Assembly (NCBI GenBank): GCA_019112785.1
Contig: DXIQ01000070.1
Coordinates: forward strand, 1-64,000
Reading direction: 5' to 3'
Source of the DNA: Candidatus Blautia stercorigallinarum
Lineage (GTDB): Bacteria > Bacillota > Clostridia > Lachnospirales > Lachnospiraceae
Length of the DNA stretch: 64,000 nt
The notes beneath the pieces were generated by a model. That model had not been told where the DNA came from and made no database searches. It worked only from the letters and a program-made list of their open reading frames with translations. Both the position numbers and the translations under genes were made by a program. Below, piece by piece: positions 1 to 10,297 of the stretch. Numbering within the stretch: position 1 is the first letter of the stretch; each line of letters opens with the position of its first letter.

Positions 1-331
1 TGTTTGATTTCGCTAATCTTATTATACCAAAGATCAGGTGCTATTTTTATGTCAATGCACCAACAAAACATACTTTTTAGCCAGATAAATCAAGCATCAG
101 CATGGATTATGCCGGTGGGAAAGTTGAGTAATGTTATTATTATCCCTTCAAAAAGTCAATAACCCCTTTTGAGAATTTCCAAATTTTACCAGTATTGTCC
201 GGTATTTTTTAAGGATATAGTATTTCCTTGTGTTCCGCTCTGCTTTTTCATAGGAAAACCTCTTGTCACCTCTCTATGGGAAATGGTAAGATAATTTTAG
301 TATGAATCGTTTACACAGAGGAGAACTGTAT

Positions 332-1294
332 ATGAAAAAGTTCTGGAAAAAGCCATGGATTTCCTGCCTTCTGGCCCTGTTTCTCTTTGCGGCCGGCTGC
401 AGCGGACAGGCTTCTGCCCGGCCTCAGGAACCGGAAAGGGAAACCACTTCTGGTCAGGCTGACGATCCGGCCAAGGGCTGGAACAGCACTCCCAGGGTTC
501 TTGTCCCTGAGGCTCCCGGTACTGTCCTAATGGGAAATTCATCCATAGAAATAGATGTTTCCAATATTTCCAAGGGATATCTGATGGCCCGGTATGTTGG
601 AAACGAGGCCAAAGTAAAATTTTTTATCGAGACCCCTGATCAGGTCCGGTATACCTATGATCTGCCTGCTTCCCAGTCTTATGCCGCACTGCCTCTCACT
701 GCAGGAAACGGCACTTATACTTTAGATGTCCGGGAACATGTAGAAGGGGATCTCTATTCCAATTTGTATAAGGATACCATAGAGGTTGCCATAGAGAATG
801 AATTTTCCCCCTTTCTCTACCCGAACCAGTATACCTGGTTTACGGAAGACAGCCAGGCAGTGTCCAAGGCTTCCGGCCTTACCAGAGATGTGAAGGACGG
901 CCTGGAAGCAGTTGGAGCGGTTTATGACTTTGTGATCTCCAATGTCTCCTACGACGAAGAAAAAGCCCGGACCGTGGAAAGCGGCTATCTTCCCGATGTA
1001 GATGAGACTCTGGAAAGCGGCAAAGGCATCTGTTTTGACTATGCGGCTCTTATGACAGCCATGCTCCGTTCCCAGGGGATCCCCACCAAACTGGAGATCG
1101 GATATTCCGGAGAAGTATATCATGCCTGGATCAGCACCTGGCTTGAAGAAAAAGGCTGGGTGGAAAATATCATAGAATTTGACGGGAAAAACTGGTCTCT
1201 GATCGATCCTACGCTGGCGGCGGGGAATAAGCCTTCCTCGGTAAAGAAGTATATCGGAGACGGCTCCAATTATACGGTAATGTATTCCAGGTAA
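332..1294 (+). CDS. transglutaminase-like domain lipoprotein
   Basis: Lipoprotein signal MKKFWKKPWISCLLALFLFAAGCSG; transglutaminase core GKGICFDYAALMTAMLRSQGIPTKLEIGYSGEVYHAWI...LIDPT; RBS gaggag upstream of ATG 332 (ORF track starts at 302). Confidence 0.85.
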   Translation: MKKFWKKPWISCLLALFLFAAGCSGQASARPQEPERETTSGQADDPAKGWNSTPRVLVPEAPGTVLMGNSSIEIDVSNISKGYLMARYVGNEAKVKFFIETPDQVRYTYDLPASQSYAALPLTAGNGTYTLDVREHVEGDLYSNLYKDTIEVAIENEFSPFLYPNQYTWFTEDSQAVSKASGLTRDVKDGLEAVGAVYDFVISNVSYDEEKARTVESGYLPDVDETLESGKGICFDYAALMTAMLRSQGIPTKLEIGYSGEVYHAWISTWLEEKGWVENIIEFDGKNWSLIDPTLAAGNKPSSVKKYIGDGSNYTVMYSR

Positions 1295-1330
1295 CAGACC
1301 AGGATCTTCTATTGAAAGGACGGTAGAAAT

Positions 1331-2380
1331 ATGAGAAAAAATAAAGAAAAAAAACTATCCCCTGAGGAACTTGCCTCATTCTGTTCTCAGATCGCTTCTG
1401 TACTGAAGGCAGGCATTTCCCCGGGAGAAGGGATCGCCATTATGCTGGAGGATACTTCTTCTTTACAGGAACAGGACATCCTTAGCGCTATACAGGAGAC
1501 TCTGAATACTACCGGGGTCTTCAGCCTGGGTCTTGAGGACGCAAAGGTCTTTCCGGAATATATGCGGAATATGGTCCGGCTGGGGGAACAGGCAGGCCGG
1601 CTGGACGAGGTCATGGATGCTCTTGCCGGACATTATCAGCGGGAAGCAGATCTGTCCGCCGCATTGAAAAGCGCTCTGACCTATCCCTGTATCATGATCG
1701 GTATGATGGTCCTTGTGGTACTGGTACTGGTGACCCGGGTCCTCCCTGTATTCCAGCAGGTATACGCCCAGCTTGGCCAGACCATGACCGGTTTTTCCAG
1801 AGGGCTTCTGGATATGGGACAGGCAATCAACCGCTATTCCCTGGTCCTGCTGGCTCTTCTGGTCCTTTTGGTCCTTGTATGTCTATATTTTTCCAGAACT
1901 TCTTCCGGACAGAAACGGGCCTCTCTGCTTTTTTCCAGGCTGCCTTTTACCAGAAATTTTATCCGCCAGAAAGCTTCCTGCCGGTTTGCCAGCGGTATGG
2001 CACTGGCTCTGAAAAGCGGCCTGACGCCGGAAGAAGGGATGGATCTGGCCGGAGTTCTTACGGGAAATCCCGGCTTTATGGAACAGGTTGCCCAGTGTAA
2101 AAAGCTTATGGAGGAAGGAACTCCTCTTGCCAGAGCGCTCTCCGGGTCCGGCATTTTTACCGGTATGGAAGCCCGGCTCCTGACCGTAGGCGACAGGACC
2201 GGCTCCATAGATGACGCCATGGAAAAGATCGCCGCCCGCTGTCAGGAAGAACTGGACGCTTCCATGGGAAACGCCGTCTCGATCATCGAACCTACTCTGG
2301 TAGCGGTTCTTTCTGTTATCGTAGGGCTGATCCTTTTGTCGGTGATGATGCCCCTTATGGGAATTTTGTCCGGTTTATAG
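1331..2380 (+). CDS. type II secretion system F / PilC-like inner membrane protein
   Basis: Two repeated T2SSF domains with TM segments (ALTYPCIMIGMMVLVVLVLVTRVLPVF; ...LSVMMPLMGILSGL). Confidence 0.85.
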   Translation: MRKNKEKKLSPEELASFCSQIASVLKAGISPGEGIAIMLEDTSSLQEQDILSAIQETLNTTGVFSLGLEDAKVFPEYMRNMVRLGEQAGRLDEVMDALAGHYQREADLSAALKSALTYPCIMIGMMVLVVLVLVTRVLPVFQQVYAQLGQTMTGFSRGLLDMGQAINRYSLVLLALLVLLVLVCLYFSRTSSGQKRASLLFSRLPFTRNFIRQKASCRFASGMALALKSGLTPEEGMDLAGVLTGNPGFMEQVAQCKKLMEEGTPLARALSGSGIFTGMEARLLTVGDRTGSIDDAMEKIAARCQEELDASMGNAVSIIEPTLVAVLSVIVGLILLSVMMPLMGILSGL

Positions 2381-2392
2381 GAGGAAAGGAAC

Positions 2393-2722
2393 ATGAAACG
2401 ATTTGTAACTCAAAAGCAGCCTTCTCCGGCGAAAAACTTTCTCCTTTCTCTGGGGATCTTCCTGCTGATCCTCTTCCTGTTTCTCTGGGCTTTTTCTTCC
2501 ATGTCAAAACTGTCCGCCCGGGAGGAAGAAAACACTTTGCGGCAGGCCCTGGTGGAAAGTGCCGTCCACTGCTATGCTTTGCATGGATATTATCCGGAAA
2601 GCCTGGAAGATCTTGTCCGGGATTACGGCATTACCTATGACAGCGGCCGTTTTTTAGTGGACTATCAGCCTCAGGGTGAAAACCTCATGCCTGAGATCAC
2701 AGTAATACGGAGGGGGGAATAA
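2393..2722 (+). CDS. small N-terminally anchored pilus-locus protein
   Basis: Short protein with N-terminal TM segment, in tight cluster with GspF-like and PilT-like genes. Confidence 0.55.
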   Translation: MKRFVTQKQPSPAKNFLLSLGIFLLILFLFLWAFSSMSKLSAREEENTLRQALVESAVHCYALHGYYPESLEDLVRDYGITYDSGRFLVDYQPQGENLMPEITVIRRGE

Positions 2723-2725
2723 AAT

Positions 2726-3229
2726 TTGAACCGGTATTTTCAAAAAGGACACTCCATTGATCTGCTCTTTACGGTTTCTCTTTTCTGCGTATTTGCCCTG
2801 TCGGCTCTGGGAGTAACAGCGGCAGGAGCCGTCCTCTATCAGAGGACGGTCAGCCAGGAAAGAAGCGACTATAATCTGTATACCGCCCTCTCCTATATTG
2901 AACAGAAATTGAAATCCTGTGATCAGGCAGGGGGAATTTCATTGGAGGAAGAAGAACCTGGAACAGTCCTCTGTCTTCATCAGGAAATCGGGGGCAGTTC
3001 CTACCATACCTATATTTACGCCTATGAAGGCAGTCTGACAGAACTTTTTATACCGGCGGACCGAGAGCCGGATTTCTCCGGAGGGACGCCCCTTCTGGAT
3101 ATCGCTGATCTGAAACTTACCCAGACCGGCCAGGGGCTCTTTTCTCTGACGGTCACTGAATCCGGCGGGACCTCTCAGACACTTCTGTGGCAGTCTGAAT
3201 CCTTTGGGACAGGAGGGGAAATATCATGA
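2726..3229 (+). CDS. DUF4860-like pilus-locus protein
   Basis: N-terminal TM (HSIDLLFTVSLFCVFALSALGVTAAGAVLYQRTV) then soluble region; gene context. Confidence 0.6.
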   Translation: MNRYFQKGHSIDLLFTVSLFCVFALSALGVTAAGAVLYQRTVSQERSDYNLYTALSYIEQKLKSCDQAGGISLEEEEPGTVLCLHQEIGGSSYHTYIYAYEGSLTELFIPADREPDFSGGTPLLDIADLKLTQTGQGLFSLTVTESGGTSQTLLWQSESFGTGGEIS

Positions 3230-3675
3230 AAAAATCTCCACCGAAACGATCCAATCTTTTTCTTCTGGAACTGATCCTGGCGATCTTCTTCTTTGCTCTG
3301 GCCAGCGCTGTATGTATCCGTCTTTTTGTCCATGCCAGAGCCCTGACCCTGGAGTCTCACAAGCAGGACCAGGCTCTGACCTGCGCCAAAAATCTGTCCG
3401 CACTTTTTGAGTCCCGGAAGGGTTCTCTTCCGGATATGGCAGAAGATTTTCCCCTGTCCACTCTGGAAGATTCCCGGCTGGAAATTTACTATAATGAAGA
3501 CTGGGAGCTTTGTCCGGAAAACGAGAATACTTATCTTCTGACACTTACCCTCTCCGGCTCCTCCTATGAAGAACATTTACAGGAAGGGGAAATACAGGTA
3601 TCGGAAGATAAAGATCTGTTATGTACATTAAAGGTAAGCTGTTATATTCCTATAGAAGTAGAAACAGGTGAATAG
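3226..3675 (+). CDS. pseudopilin-like protein
   Basis: Prepilin-like N-terminus KRSNLFLLELILAIFFFALASAVCIRLF with Glu early in the hydrophobic helix; overlaps upstream gene by 4 nt. Confidence 0.55.
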   Translation: MKKSPPKRSNLFLLELILAIFFFALASAVCIRLFVHARALTLESHKQDQALTCAKNLSALFESRKGSLPDMAEDFPLSTLEDSRLEIYYNEDWELCPENENTYLLTLTLSGSSYEEHLQEGEIQVSEDKDLLCTLKVSCYIPIEVETGE

Positions 3676-3678
3676 ATC

Positions 3679-4125
3679 ATGAACAAAAAGAAACTTTTTC
3701 CTATAACCAATGCGGGAACCGTCTCTATACTCACTGTTTTCGTGATCCTGGCCATGGTTGCTTTCGCTCTGCTGGCCTATATGAGCGCAAGACGGGGGGC
3801 CGGATACTCGGGACAGTTTACAAAAGAAGCCCAGGCCTGGCAGGAGGCCAGATCCCAGGCTTTTGAAAAGATTGCTTCCATTGACCGGGAATTCTATGAG
3901 GCCTATGAAAATGGTACTTTTTCGGAGCTGCTCCAGGAGGACTATGGATTTTCCATTCCTTTTGAAGAGGGAAGGGAACTCCAGGTAACGCTGATCCCTG
4001 TTCTTCCTGAAGAAAACCAGGGACGTCTTTACAGGATCACTTCTTTTAAGGAAGTAAATACGGAAGAATGGGAAGGCAGCAATTCTCTGAACCTTCTGGA
4101 TCCGGCTGAACTGACGCAAAATTAA
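3679..4125 (+). CDS. small membrane-anchored pilus-locus protein
   Basis: N-terminal TM segment; context between pseudopilin-like gene and pilT-like ATPase. Confidence 0.5.
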   Translation: MNKKKLFPITNAGTVSILTVFVILAMVAFALLAYMSARRGAGYSGQFTKEAQAWQEARSQAFEKIASIDREFYEAYENGTFSELLQEDYGFSIPFEEGRELQVTLIPVLPEENQGRLYRITSFKEVNTEEWEGSNSLNLLDPAELTQN

Positions 4126-4154
4126 TTTATCTAACATAGAAAGGGCGAACGATC

Positions 4155-5234
4155 ATGAACGAATTGAACACCAAAGATACCCGGGAGATCCTGAAAGAGA
4201 TTTCCCAGTTAAAGGCTTCTGATATTTTTGTTGTGGCAGGCCGTCCCCTGTCTTACCGTCTGAATAACCAGATCCGGGAATATTCCCAGGAGCGGCTGAT
4301 GCCGGAGGACACGCTTCGGATCATACAGGATATTTACGCCATGGCTTCCAGCCGAAATATCTCTCCTCTCACAGACCAGGGAGATGATGATTTTTCCTTC
4401 GCGCTTCCGGGGATCAGCCGTTTCCGGGTAAATACTTATATGCAGCGCGGTTCTGCCGCTGCCGTGATCCGGATCATTTCCTTTACGCTTCCTTCTCCAC
4501 AGGAACTGGGAATCCCGGAAGGGATCATTCATCTGGGGGATCTGAATAAAGGGATGGTCCTGGTGACAGGAACTGCCGGAAGCGGCAAGTCTACCACTCT
4601 TGCCTGTATTATTGACTATATCAATAAAAACCGTGAGAAGCATATCATCACCCTGGAAGATCCCCTGGAATATCTCCACCGCCATGAAAAAAGCATTGTC
4701 AGCCAGCGGGAGATCACCACGGATACTGTCAGTTACCTCTCTGCTTTGCGGGCTTCTCTCCGCCAGAGCCCTGATGTGATCCTTCTGGGGGAAATGCGGG
4801 ATTATGAAACCATGCAGGTGGCTATGACTGCTGCGGAGACAGGACATCTGATCTTCTCCTCTCTTCATACCATAGGAGCTGCCAACACCATTGACCGTAT
4901 CATTGATGTGTTTCCTGCCAATCAGCAGAAACAGATCTCTGTACAGCTGTCCATGGTCCTTCAGTGTGTGATCTCCCAGCAGCTGGTTCCCTCTGTAGAC
5001 GGAGACCGTATCCCTGTCTTTGAGATCATGACCATGAATCCGGCCCTGCGAAATATGATCCGGGAAAGAAAGATCCCCCAGATCGAAGGACAGATCTATA
5101 ATTCTTCTTCAGATACTATGTGCTCTATGGATTCGGGCCTTCTGAAACTGTTCCGTTCCGGAAAGATCACAAGACAGACAGCCCTGGATCATGCAACTAA
5201 TCCGGAAATGCTCCTGCGGAGTCTGGGGAGATAG
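4155..5234 (+). CDS. PilT-like type IV pilus ATPase
   Basis: Walker A GTAGSGKSTT, Asp box HIITLEDPLEYLH, Walker B DVILLGEMRD, His box GHLIFSSLHT. Confidence 0.9.
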   Translation: MNELNTKDTREILKEISQLKASDIFVVAGRPLSYRLNNQIREYSQERLMPEDTLRIIQDIYAMASSRNISPLTDQGDDDFSFALPGISRFRVNTYMQRGSAAAVIRIISFTLPSPQELGIPEGIIHLGDLNKGMVLVTGTAGSGKSTTLACIIDYINKNREKHIITLEDPLEYLHRHEKSIVSQREITTDTVSYLSALRASLRQSPDVILLGEMRDYETMQVAMTAAETGHLIFSSLHTIGAANTIDRIIDVFPANQQKQISVQLSMVLQCVISQQLVPSVDGDRIPVFEIMTMNPALRNMIRERKIPQIEGQIYNSSSDTMCSMDSGLLKLFRSGKITRQTALDHATNPEMLLRSLGR

Positions 5235-5290
5235 TCCAAAAGTCAGGATCGATCATTCCTTTCAGCACCAACAATCCCAAGACTGTATAA

Positions 5291-5344
5291 AAACAGGAAG
5301 AGAAGAACGCTTACCCTTTCAGGTAAACTTCTCCTCTTCCTGTT
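5291..5344. terminator. bidirectional hairpin terminator between convergent genes
   Basis: aaacaggaagag...cttaccctttcaggtaa...ctcttcctgttt long inverted repeat; overlaps the 3' end of the GGDEF gene. Confidence 0.6.
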
Positions 5345-6834
5345 TCTTTTGCCTGATATAACGCCTGATCCGCCTTCTGGTAGAGAGCCTGATAATCATC
5401 TTCCTTCCCCGCTACTGCCGTACCGGCGCAGAAGTCTGTCCGCACACTCTCTCCTTCATATTCCAGATCTACGGATTTTTTCTTCAGCTCTTTGATCTTC
5501 TCTTCCAGCTCCTCTCTGTTATTTACAGAAAGGACTGCCATAAATTCATCTCCTCCAATACGTCCAACTGTTCCCCGGGAGGCAAAGAGTCCCGAAAGGA
5601 TCTCTCCTGTATGGACAAGGACCTGGTCTCCGAAAGGATGCCCATACTTATCATTGATCTGCTTGAAATTATCCAGATCAATAAGGACCATGGCAGTCAG
5701 CTGTCCCGGCTTCTTCTGCTCCAGTTCTTTTTCCGTATATTCCTGGATCCCCTTCCGGTTCATCACTCCTGTCAGGTAATCTCTGGACACTTCTCCCTCC
5801 AGATTTTCCATCTCTTCTTTCTGTTTCTGTATATTGATCAAGAATCCCACCGCGGATCTGGCCGTTTTCTCCTGGCTGTACTGAAAATACAGTCGGAGAA
5901 GATACCACTGAACAGAGCCTACTTTATCTATAAGGGGGATCTCGTCCTCATAGATGGTCCTTTCTTTCATGGCTTTTTCCATGCCTTTTAAAAAGTGCTG
6001 TTTTGCTTCTTCTGTCATACATCCTGTCTGTTCAAACCAGCTGGCGGCATCAGAAATCTGGGAAGTCTCCCCGAACTTTTCCATCCATTCCGCCGAAAAA
6101 GAAATCCTACCCTGTTCAATATCCCATTCATAAATAATATGGTCCATTTTGTCCATGAGAAGCTGAAACTTTTCAAGACTCAGGTTCAGCTTCTCATGCT
6201 CCTCTTTAAGCTTCCTGTTCATTTCCTGTATTTCCCGCTGCTGTGTCAGTTCTTTCACCTTATACCAGTATCTGGCTGTGGAAACGATCATTGCCGTTCC
6301 TCCGGCGATCATCACATTGATCAGACCGCCAAACCGGATATAAGGATAAGCCGCTGCGGAAAAAAGCAGGGCGGACAGCCCATAAACACAGATTCCGTAA
6401 AGAGGCACCGTCTGAACAATGATCGCCGCCGCCATGATACTGGTAACGATCACTGACAGATTGCCTCCATCCTGATCCCTTATAATGTCATAATAGTTTA
6501 ACAGACAGCTCCAGATTATCCATAAAGCACAGAAGGCGCCCTGGAGGATCTTCTGTCCTTTCTTCCATTTTTTCTTATAAAATATCCCATGGACACACAG
6601 AAATACCAGATTTATCAGGAGAAATACCCAATAAAATCCGAAATATATCCTGTTGTTCAGAGTTTCCAGCCCGCTGGCAGATCCTACCAGTACATGGAGG
6701 ATATTAACTACCTGCACAAATATGCCCAGAAGGCAGACCACAGACATCAGCCTCCAGTTGTTGCCAAGAAGCTGTTCCCAGAAACGCTCCTTTATCTCAT
6801 CCGGTATACGCACCAGTATTTTCAGATCCTTCAC
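5311..6834 (-). CDS. membrane GGDEF diguanylate cyclase
   Basis: N-terminal TM segments; GRIGGDEFMAVL active-site motif. Confidence 0.9.
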   Translation of the reverse strand: MKDLKILVRIPDEIKERFWEQLLGNNWRLMSVVCLLGIFVQVVNILHVLVGSASGLETLNNRIYFGFYWVFLLINLVFLCVHGIFYKKKWKKGQKILQGAFCALWIIWSCLLNYYDIIRDQDGGNLSVIVTSIMAAAIIVQTVPLYGICVYGLSALLFSAAAYPYIRFGGLINVMIAGGTAMIVSTARYWYKVKELTQQREIQEMNRKLKEEHEKLNLSLEKFQLLMDKMDHIIYEWDIEQGRISFSAEWMEKFGETSQISDAASWFEQTGCMTEEAKQHFLKGMEKAMKERTIYEDEIPLIDKVGSVQWYLLRLYFQYSQEKTARSAVGFLINIQKQKEEMENLEGEVSRDYLTGVMNRKGIQEYTEKELEQKKPGQLTAMVLIDLDNFKQINDKYGHPFGDQVLVHTGEILSGLFASRGTVGRIGGDEFMAVLSVNNREELEEKIKELKKKSVDLEYEGESVRTDFCAGTAVAGKEDDYQALYQKADQALYQAKETGRGEVYLKG

Positions 6835-7020
6835 AAAAATTCTCCTTCCCTGTTTTGTGAACTTCTTTAGTATACCATAAAGCAGAGAGCCAAGCGAATA
6901 TTTATATTCATTTGGCGACTGCCAGCGATACTAGCCGCTCTGCGGCTAGTATACCATAAAGGAGAGCCTCTGGGAAACAACTAAGGTATTTTTTATGCAA
7001 AGTATTTTTTCTCCCGGATC

Positions 7021-7803
7021 TTACAGATTTGTCCAGCCTCCATCGCAGGTAAGGATTACGCCGTTTACAAATTTTGATTCGTCACTGGCCAGAAACAATG
7101 CCGCATTCGCAATATCTTCCGGCATTCCCAGTTCCGGAGAATGGGTAAGCAGTGTGCTGGTCCTGCTGAATCCGAATTCATTTGCCGCAGGCATTACCAG
7201 CGGAATATCTGTGATCACTCCTCCCGGAGCGATCCCGTTGCAGCGGATCCCCTGTTCCATATACATGAAAGCTGTATTCCTGGTTGCTGCAGTAAGTGCT
7301 GCCTTTGCCGCACAGTAGGCCACGCCGGCGGTATGATGCATGGCCCCTACAGAACAGGTATTGATGATATTTCCCCCTTCTCCCTGTTTCAGGAATACCT
7401 GTACTGCCTTTCTCATGGCATACATAGGTCCGTATGCATCCACCTTCATCAGTCTGTCCAGCATCTCATCGCTCATATCTCCTATGGCAGTATTATCGTC
7501 CATGATCCCGGCATTATTGATCAATACATCCAGTTTGCCGAAGGTCTCCACGGCATAGTCGATCATAGCCTCATTATCTTCCTTTTTTCCCACGTCTCCC
7601 GCAAATACAGCCACTTTTCCCGGACCGTCCTTTAAACTTTCCGCCAGAGCATCCAGCCGTTCTTTTCTTCTGGCTACTGCGACTACATTGGCACCCTCAT
7701 GAACGAATAATTCTGTCATTGCCTGTCCCATTCCGGCAGAAGCTCCTGTAATGATCACTGTTTTACCTTCTAATCTCATAGCTTTCCCTCCTACAGCCAG
7801 CAT
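7021..7803 (-). CDS. SDR family NAD(P)-dependent oxidoreductase
   Basis: TGASAGMG nucleotide-binding motif; NNAG; YCAAKAA catalytic region. Confidence 0.9.
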   Translation of the reverse strand: MLAVGGKAMRLEGKTVIITGASAGMGQAMTELFVHEGANVVAVARRKERLDALAESLKDGPGKVAVFAGDVGKKEDNEAMIDYAVETFGKLDVLINNAGIMDDNTAIGDMSDEMLDRLMKVDAYGPMYAMRKAVQVFLKQGEGGNIINTCSVGAMHHTAGVAYCAAKAALTAATRNTAFMYMEQGIRCNGIAPGGVITDIPLVMPAANEFGFSRTSTLLTHSPELGMPEDIANAALFLASDESKFVNGVILTCDGGWTNL

Positions 7804-8786
7804 TTTTCTGTGACAACAGCCGGTGAGTCATTGGATCCTACTGTAAGTTTCCTTCCGATCTCTCCGTGTTTTGCTTTCACTACCGCGAATCCGATATTTT
7901 TATCCACGGTATATCCGTAAATAGCAGTCCGCACAAATCCGCAGGGAACGCCCCTGTCATATACGATCTCTTTCTGACAGATATCCTCATAAGAGTCCGC
8001 CAGATATTCCAGGCCTACCAGCTTATATTCATTTCCTTTTTCTTTGGCTTTCACAAGGGCTTCTTTTCCGATAAAATCTTTGTCCAGATGAACGGACCAG
8101 TCCAGACCGCATTCATAAGGGGTCAGGCCGTACATATCCTGGCGGAGGGCAAGGCCTTTTTCCACGGGAAGACTGCGGACATATACCTCCAGGATCTTCA
8201 GCTCCGGAGCCTGAAAACTTTCTGCTGCTTTACCGATAGCCTGGCGGACTTCCGCTGTATCTCCGATCTCACAGTAAACCTCATAGCCCAGTTCTCCTGT
8301 AAAGCCTCCTCTGTGGATCTTTACTTTGATACTGCCGATCTGCGCGTCTTTTATCTGAAAACGTTTCAGGTCCTCTGCCGATCCCTGGATCAGCTGGTTA
8401 ACGATCTTCAGAGAATTGGGACCCTGGATGGCGTACATGTCGATCTTCTGGGTAATGTCTTCATAGGAGACTTCTTCTTCCCCTTTGTGGGCATTCATCC
8501 ATTGGATCAGCTGAGGAGCATACAGGGTGGATACCCAATATTTATTTTCCGCCATATGCATGACAATGGTATCGTCTATGATCTTTCCGTCTTCATTAAG
8601 CATAGTGGTATATTTACTTCTTCCCACTGCCGCCTTGCCAATCTGGTTCACAAAAAGATACTCTAAAAATTTCCCGCTGTCTTTCCCTGTTACCTCTACA
8701 AGGTCATGGGTCCACCGGTACCAGCCGGCATTTTCTCTGACAGCCTGATGTTCTGCTCTGGCAGCTTTGTCTTCTTTAAATAACAT
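7791..8786 (-). CDS. GcvT-like aminomethyltransferase family protein
   Basis: Glycine cleavage T-like folate-binding features (GGFTGELGYEVYCE; GLALRQDMYGLTPYECGLDWSVHLDKDFIGKEAL). Confidence 0.85.
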   Translation of the reverse strand: MLFKEDKAARAEHQAVRENAGWYRWTHDLVEVTGKDSGKFLEYLFVNQIGKAAVGRSKYTTMLNEDGKIIDDTIVMHMAENKYWVSTLYAPQLIQWMNAHKGEEEVSYEDITQKIDMYAIQGPNSLKIVNQLIQGSAEDLKRFQIKDAQIGSIKVKIHRGGFTGELGYEVYCEIGDTAEVRQAIGKAAESFQAPELKILEVYVRSLPVEKGLALRQDMYGLTPYECGLDWSVHLDKDFIGKEALVKAKEKGNEYKLVGLEYLADSYEDICQKEIVYDRGVPCGFVRTAIYGYTVDKNIGFAVVKAKHGEIGRKLTVGSNDSPAVVTEKCWL

Positions 8787-8803
8787 ATGCCCTTCCTCCT
8801 TTC

Positions 8804-10006
8804 CTAAACCATCCGCTTATCGATCTTACGTCCTACTACGATACACATATCCTCTGTGTCTTTATTCTCAAACCAGCAGGACCATTCCGGAGATACCATG
8901 GTCTTTACCATGTTATGCCATAACGTCTCATATCCCAGTGTCAGCTCATCTACCGGCGCCATAGGGAAACGTCCGTTGAAAGTATCTGCGTCTACTTTTA
9001 TGCGGATCTCATCCTCTGTGAAGGCTTCCAGTTCATTGGGGACCAGCTGCGTATCCAGGATATTTTTGATATAACCGCCCATAAGCCGTGGATCATTATC
9101 TCCGATCTCCTTGGGCACGCCCAGATAGCTTCTCAGGCCTTCTACTGCGAAAGGTTCTATAAATGCGTTTTTCCCTGCTGTAGCAAATACGATCTTAAAG
9201 ATCCTTTCAAACTCTTCTTCTGAATCCGCCATATCTCTTATAGCGATCAACGGAAATGCAATGCACCATACCCAGCCTTTTTCCATACACCAGCGGTAAG
9301 CCCACTCAAAGCTCTTTTCTTCCCCGAAAGCCTGGGAATAACAATCATTCCGCACGATCTGTCCATGCTTTACCATCCGCTCTTTCGGCGTGTCATGTAC
9401 CGGCATAGCCGGCTGCTCCATATGATCCAGCCAGCCTTGTTTTTCCTGCCCATATACGTCTCTGCGCTCTGCTACGACCCGGCAGTGACGGTCTCCGCAT
9501 CCTCTGGCCTCACACATATTCAGGGCCACCTCGTTTTCTCCTGTGGCGCTGTTCAGGTCAAAATTGGCAGTAAACATGGCGGTAGTCATATTGCAAAGTT
9601 CCGCTCCCACGATATCCCAGGGACAGGTGTCCAGCTCTTTCTCCACTCTGTCTCTGGTAAACTGGATCACACGTCCTGCCATATTCTCATATTCATCTCC
9701 GGAATCTCCGAAAATAGCTCCCAGCCAGGAAGACTTCTCACAAAATTCAGGAATATTCCACTCATTATAAAATCCGTTCATATATTCCTCGCTGGAAGCT
9801 GCCATGTTCATCTGATAGGAAATCTCGCAGATGGCGCTGGTCCTTTTTTCAAAATCCGGCTCCAGGATCCTCATGACCTGGAACACATTGGCACAGAATG
9901 CCGCAATCTGCCTGGTAGCGTATTCATAGGCTTCTTTTTCCGGGATCAGCTTTCCCCATACGGTTTCCACACATTTTCTCTCTTCTAATTTGTCCAGTAA
10001 CGGCAT
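8804..10006 (-). CDS. conserved hypothetical protein, Cys-rich motif
   Basis: 400-aa ORF; CEARGCGDRHCR motif; operon position with GcvT-like and SDR genes. Confidence 0.7.
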   Translation of the reverse strand: MPLLDKLEERKCVETVWGKLIPEKEAYEYATRQIAAFCANVFQVMRILEPDFEKRTSAICEISYQMNMAASSEEYMNGFYNEWNIPEFCEKSSWLGAIFGDSGDEYENMAGRVIQFTRDRVEKELDTCPWDIVGAELCNMTTAMFTANFDLNSATGENEVALNMCEARGCGDRHCRVVAERRDVYGQEKQGWLDHMEQPAMPVHDTPKERMVKHGQIVRNDCYSQAFGEEKSFEWAYRWCMEKGWVWCIAFPLIAIRDMADSEEEFERIFKIVFATAGKNAFIEPFAVEGLRSYLGVPKEIGDNDPRLMGGYIKNILDTQLVPNELEAFTEDEIRIKVDADTFNGRFPMAPVDELTLGYETLWHNMVKTMVSPEWSCWFENKDTEDMCIVVGRKIDKRMV

Positions 10007-10297
10007 ATGGTTTCCTCCTTTTCTTTCTGCTGTTTTTTATGATAACTTCATTCTACCTGCAGAAAGATCAGAAAAATAGACTACAAAATGCCATAATTTT
10101 TTAAGGTTTTTCCTGCCCATTTTCTATCTCTGCCCCGATAAAAAATATGGTGTTGTTTCGCAGATCCCATACATTTTGTAGTCCTTTATTTTTGTGCGTT
10201 TTATATATTTTTTTCGATTTTTTCAGATAAAATATGTTATAATAATCATATCCTTTTTGATTTACTTAAAGTAAGTACCGTCATTTTTAAAGAAAGG

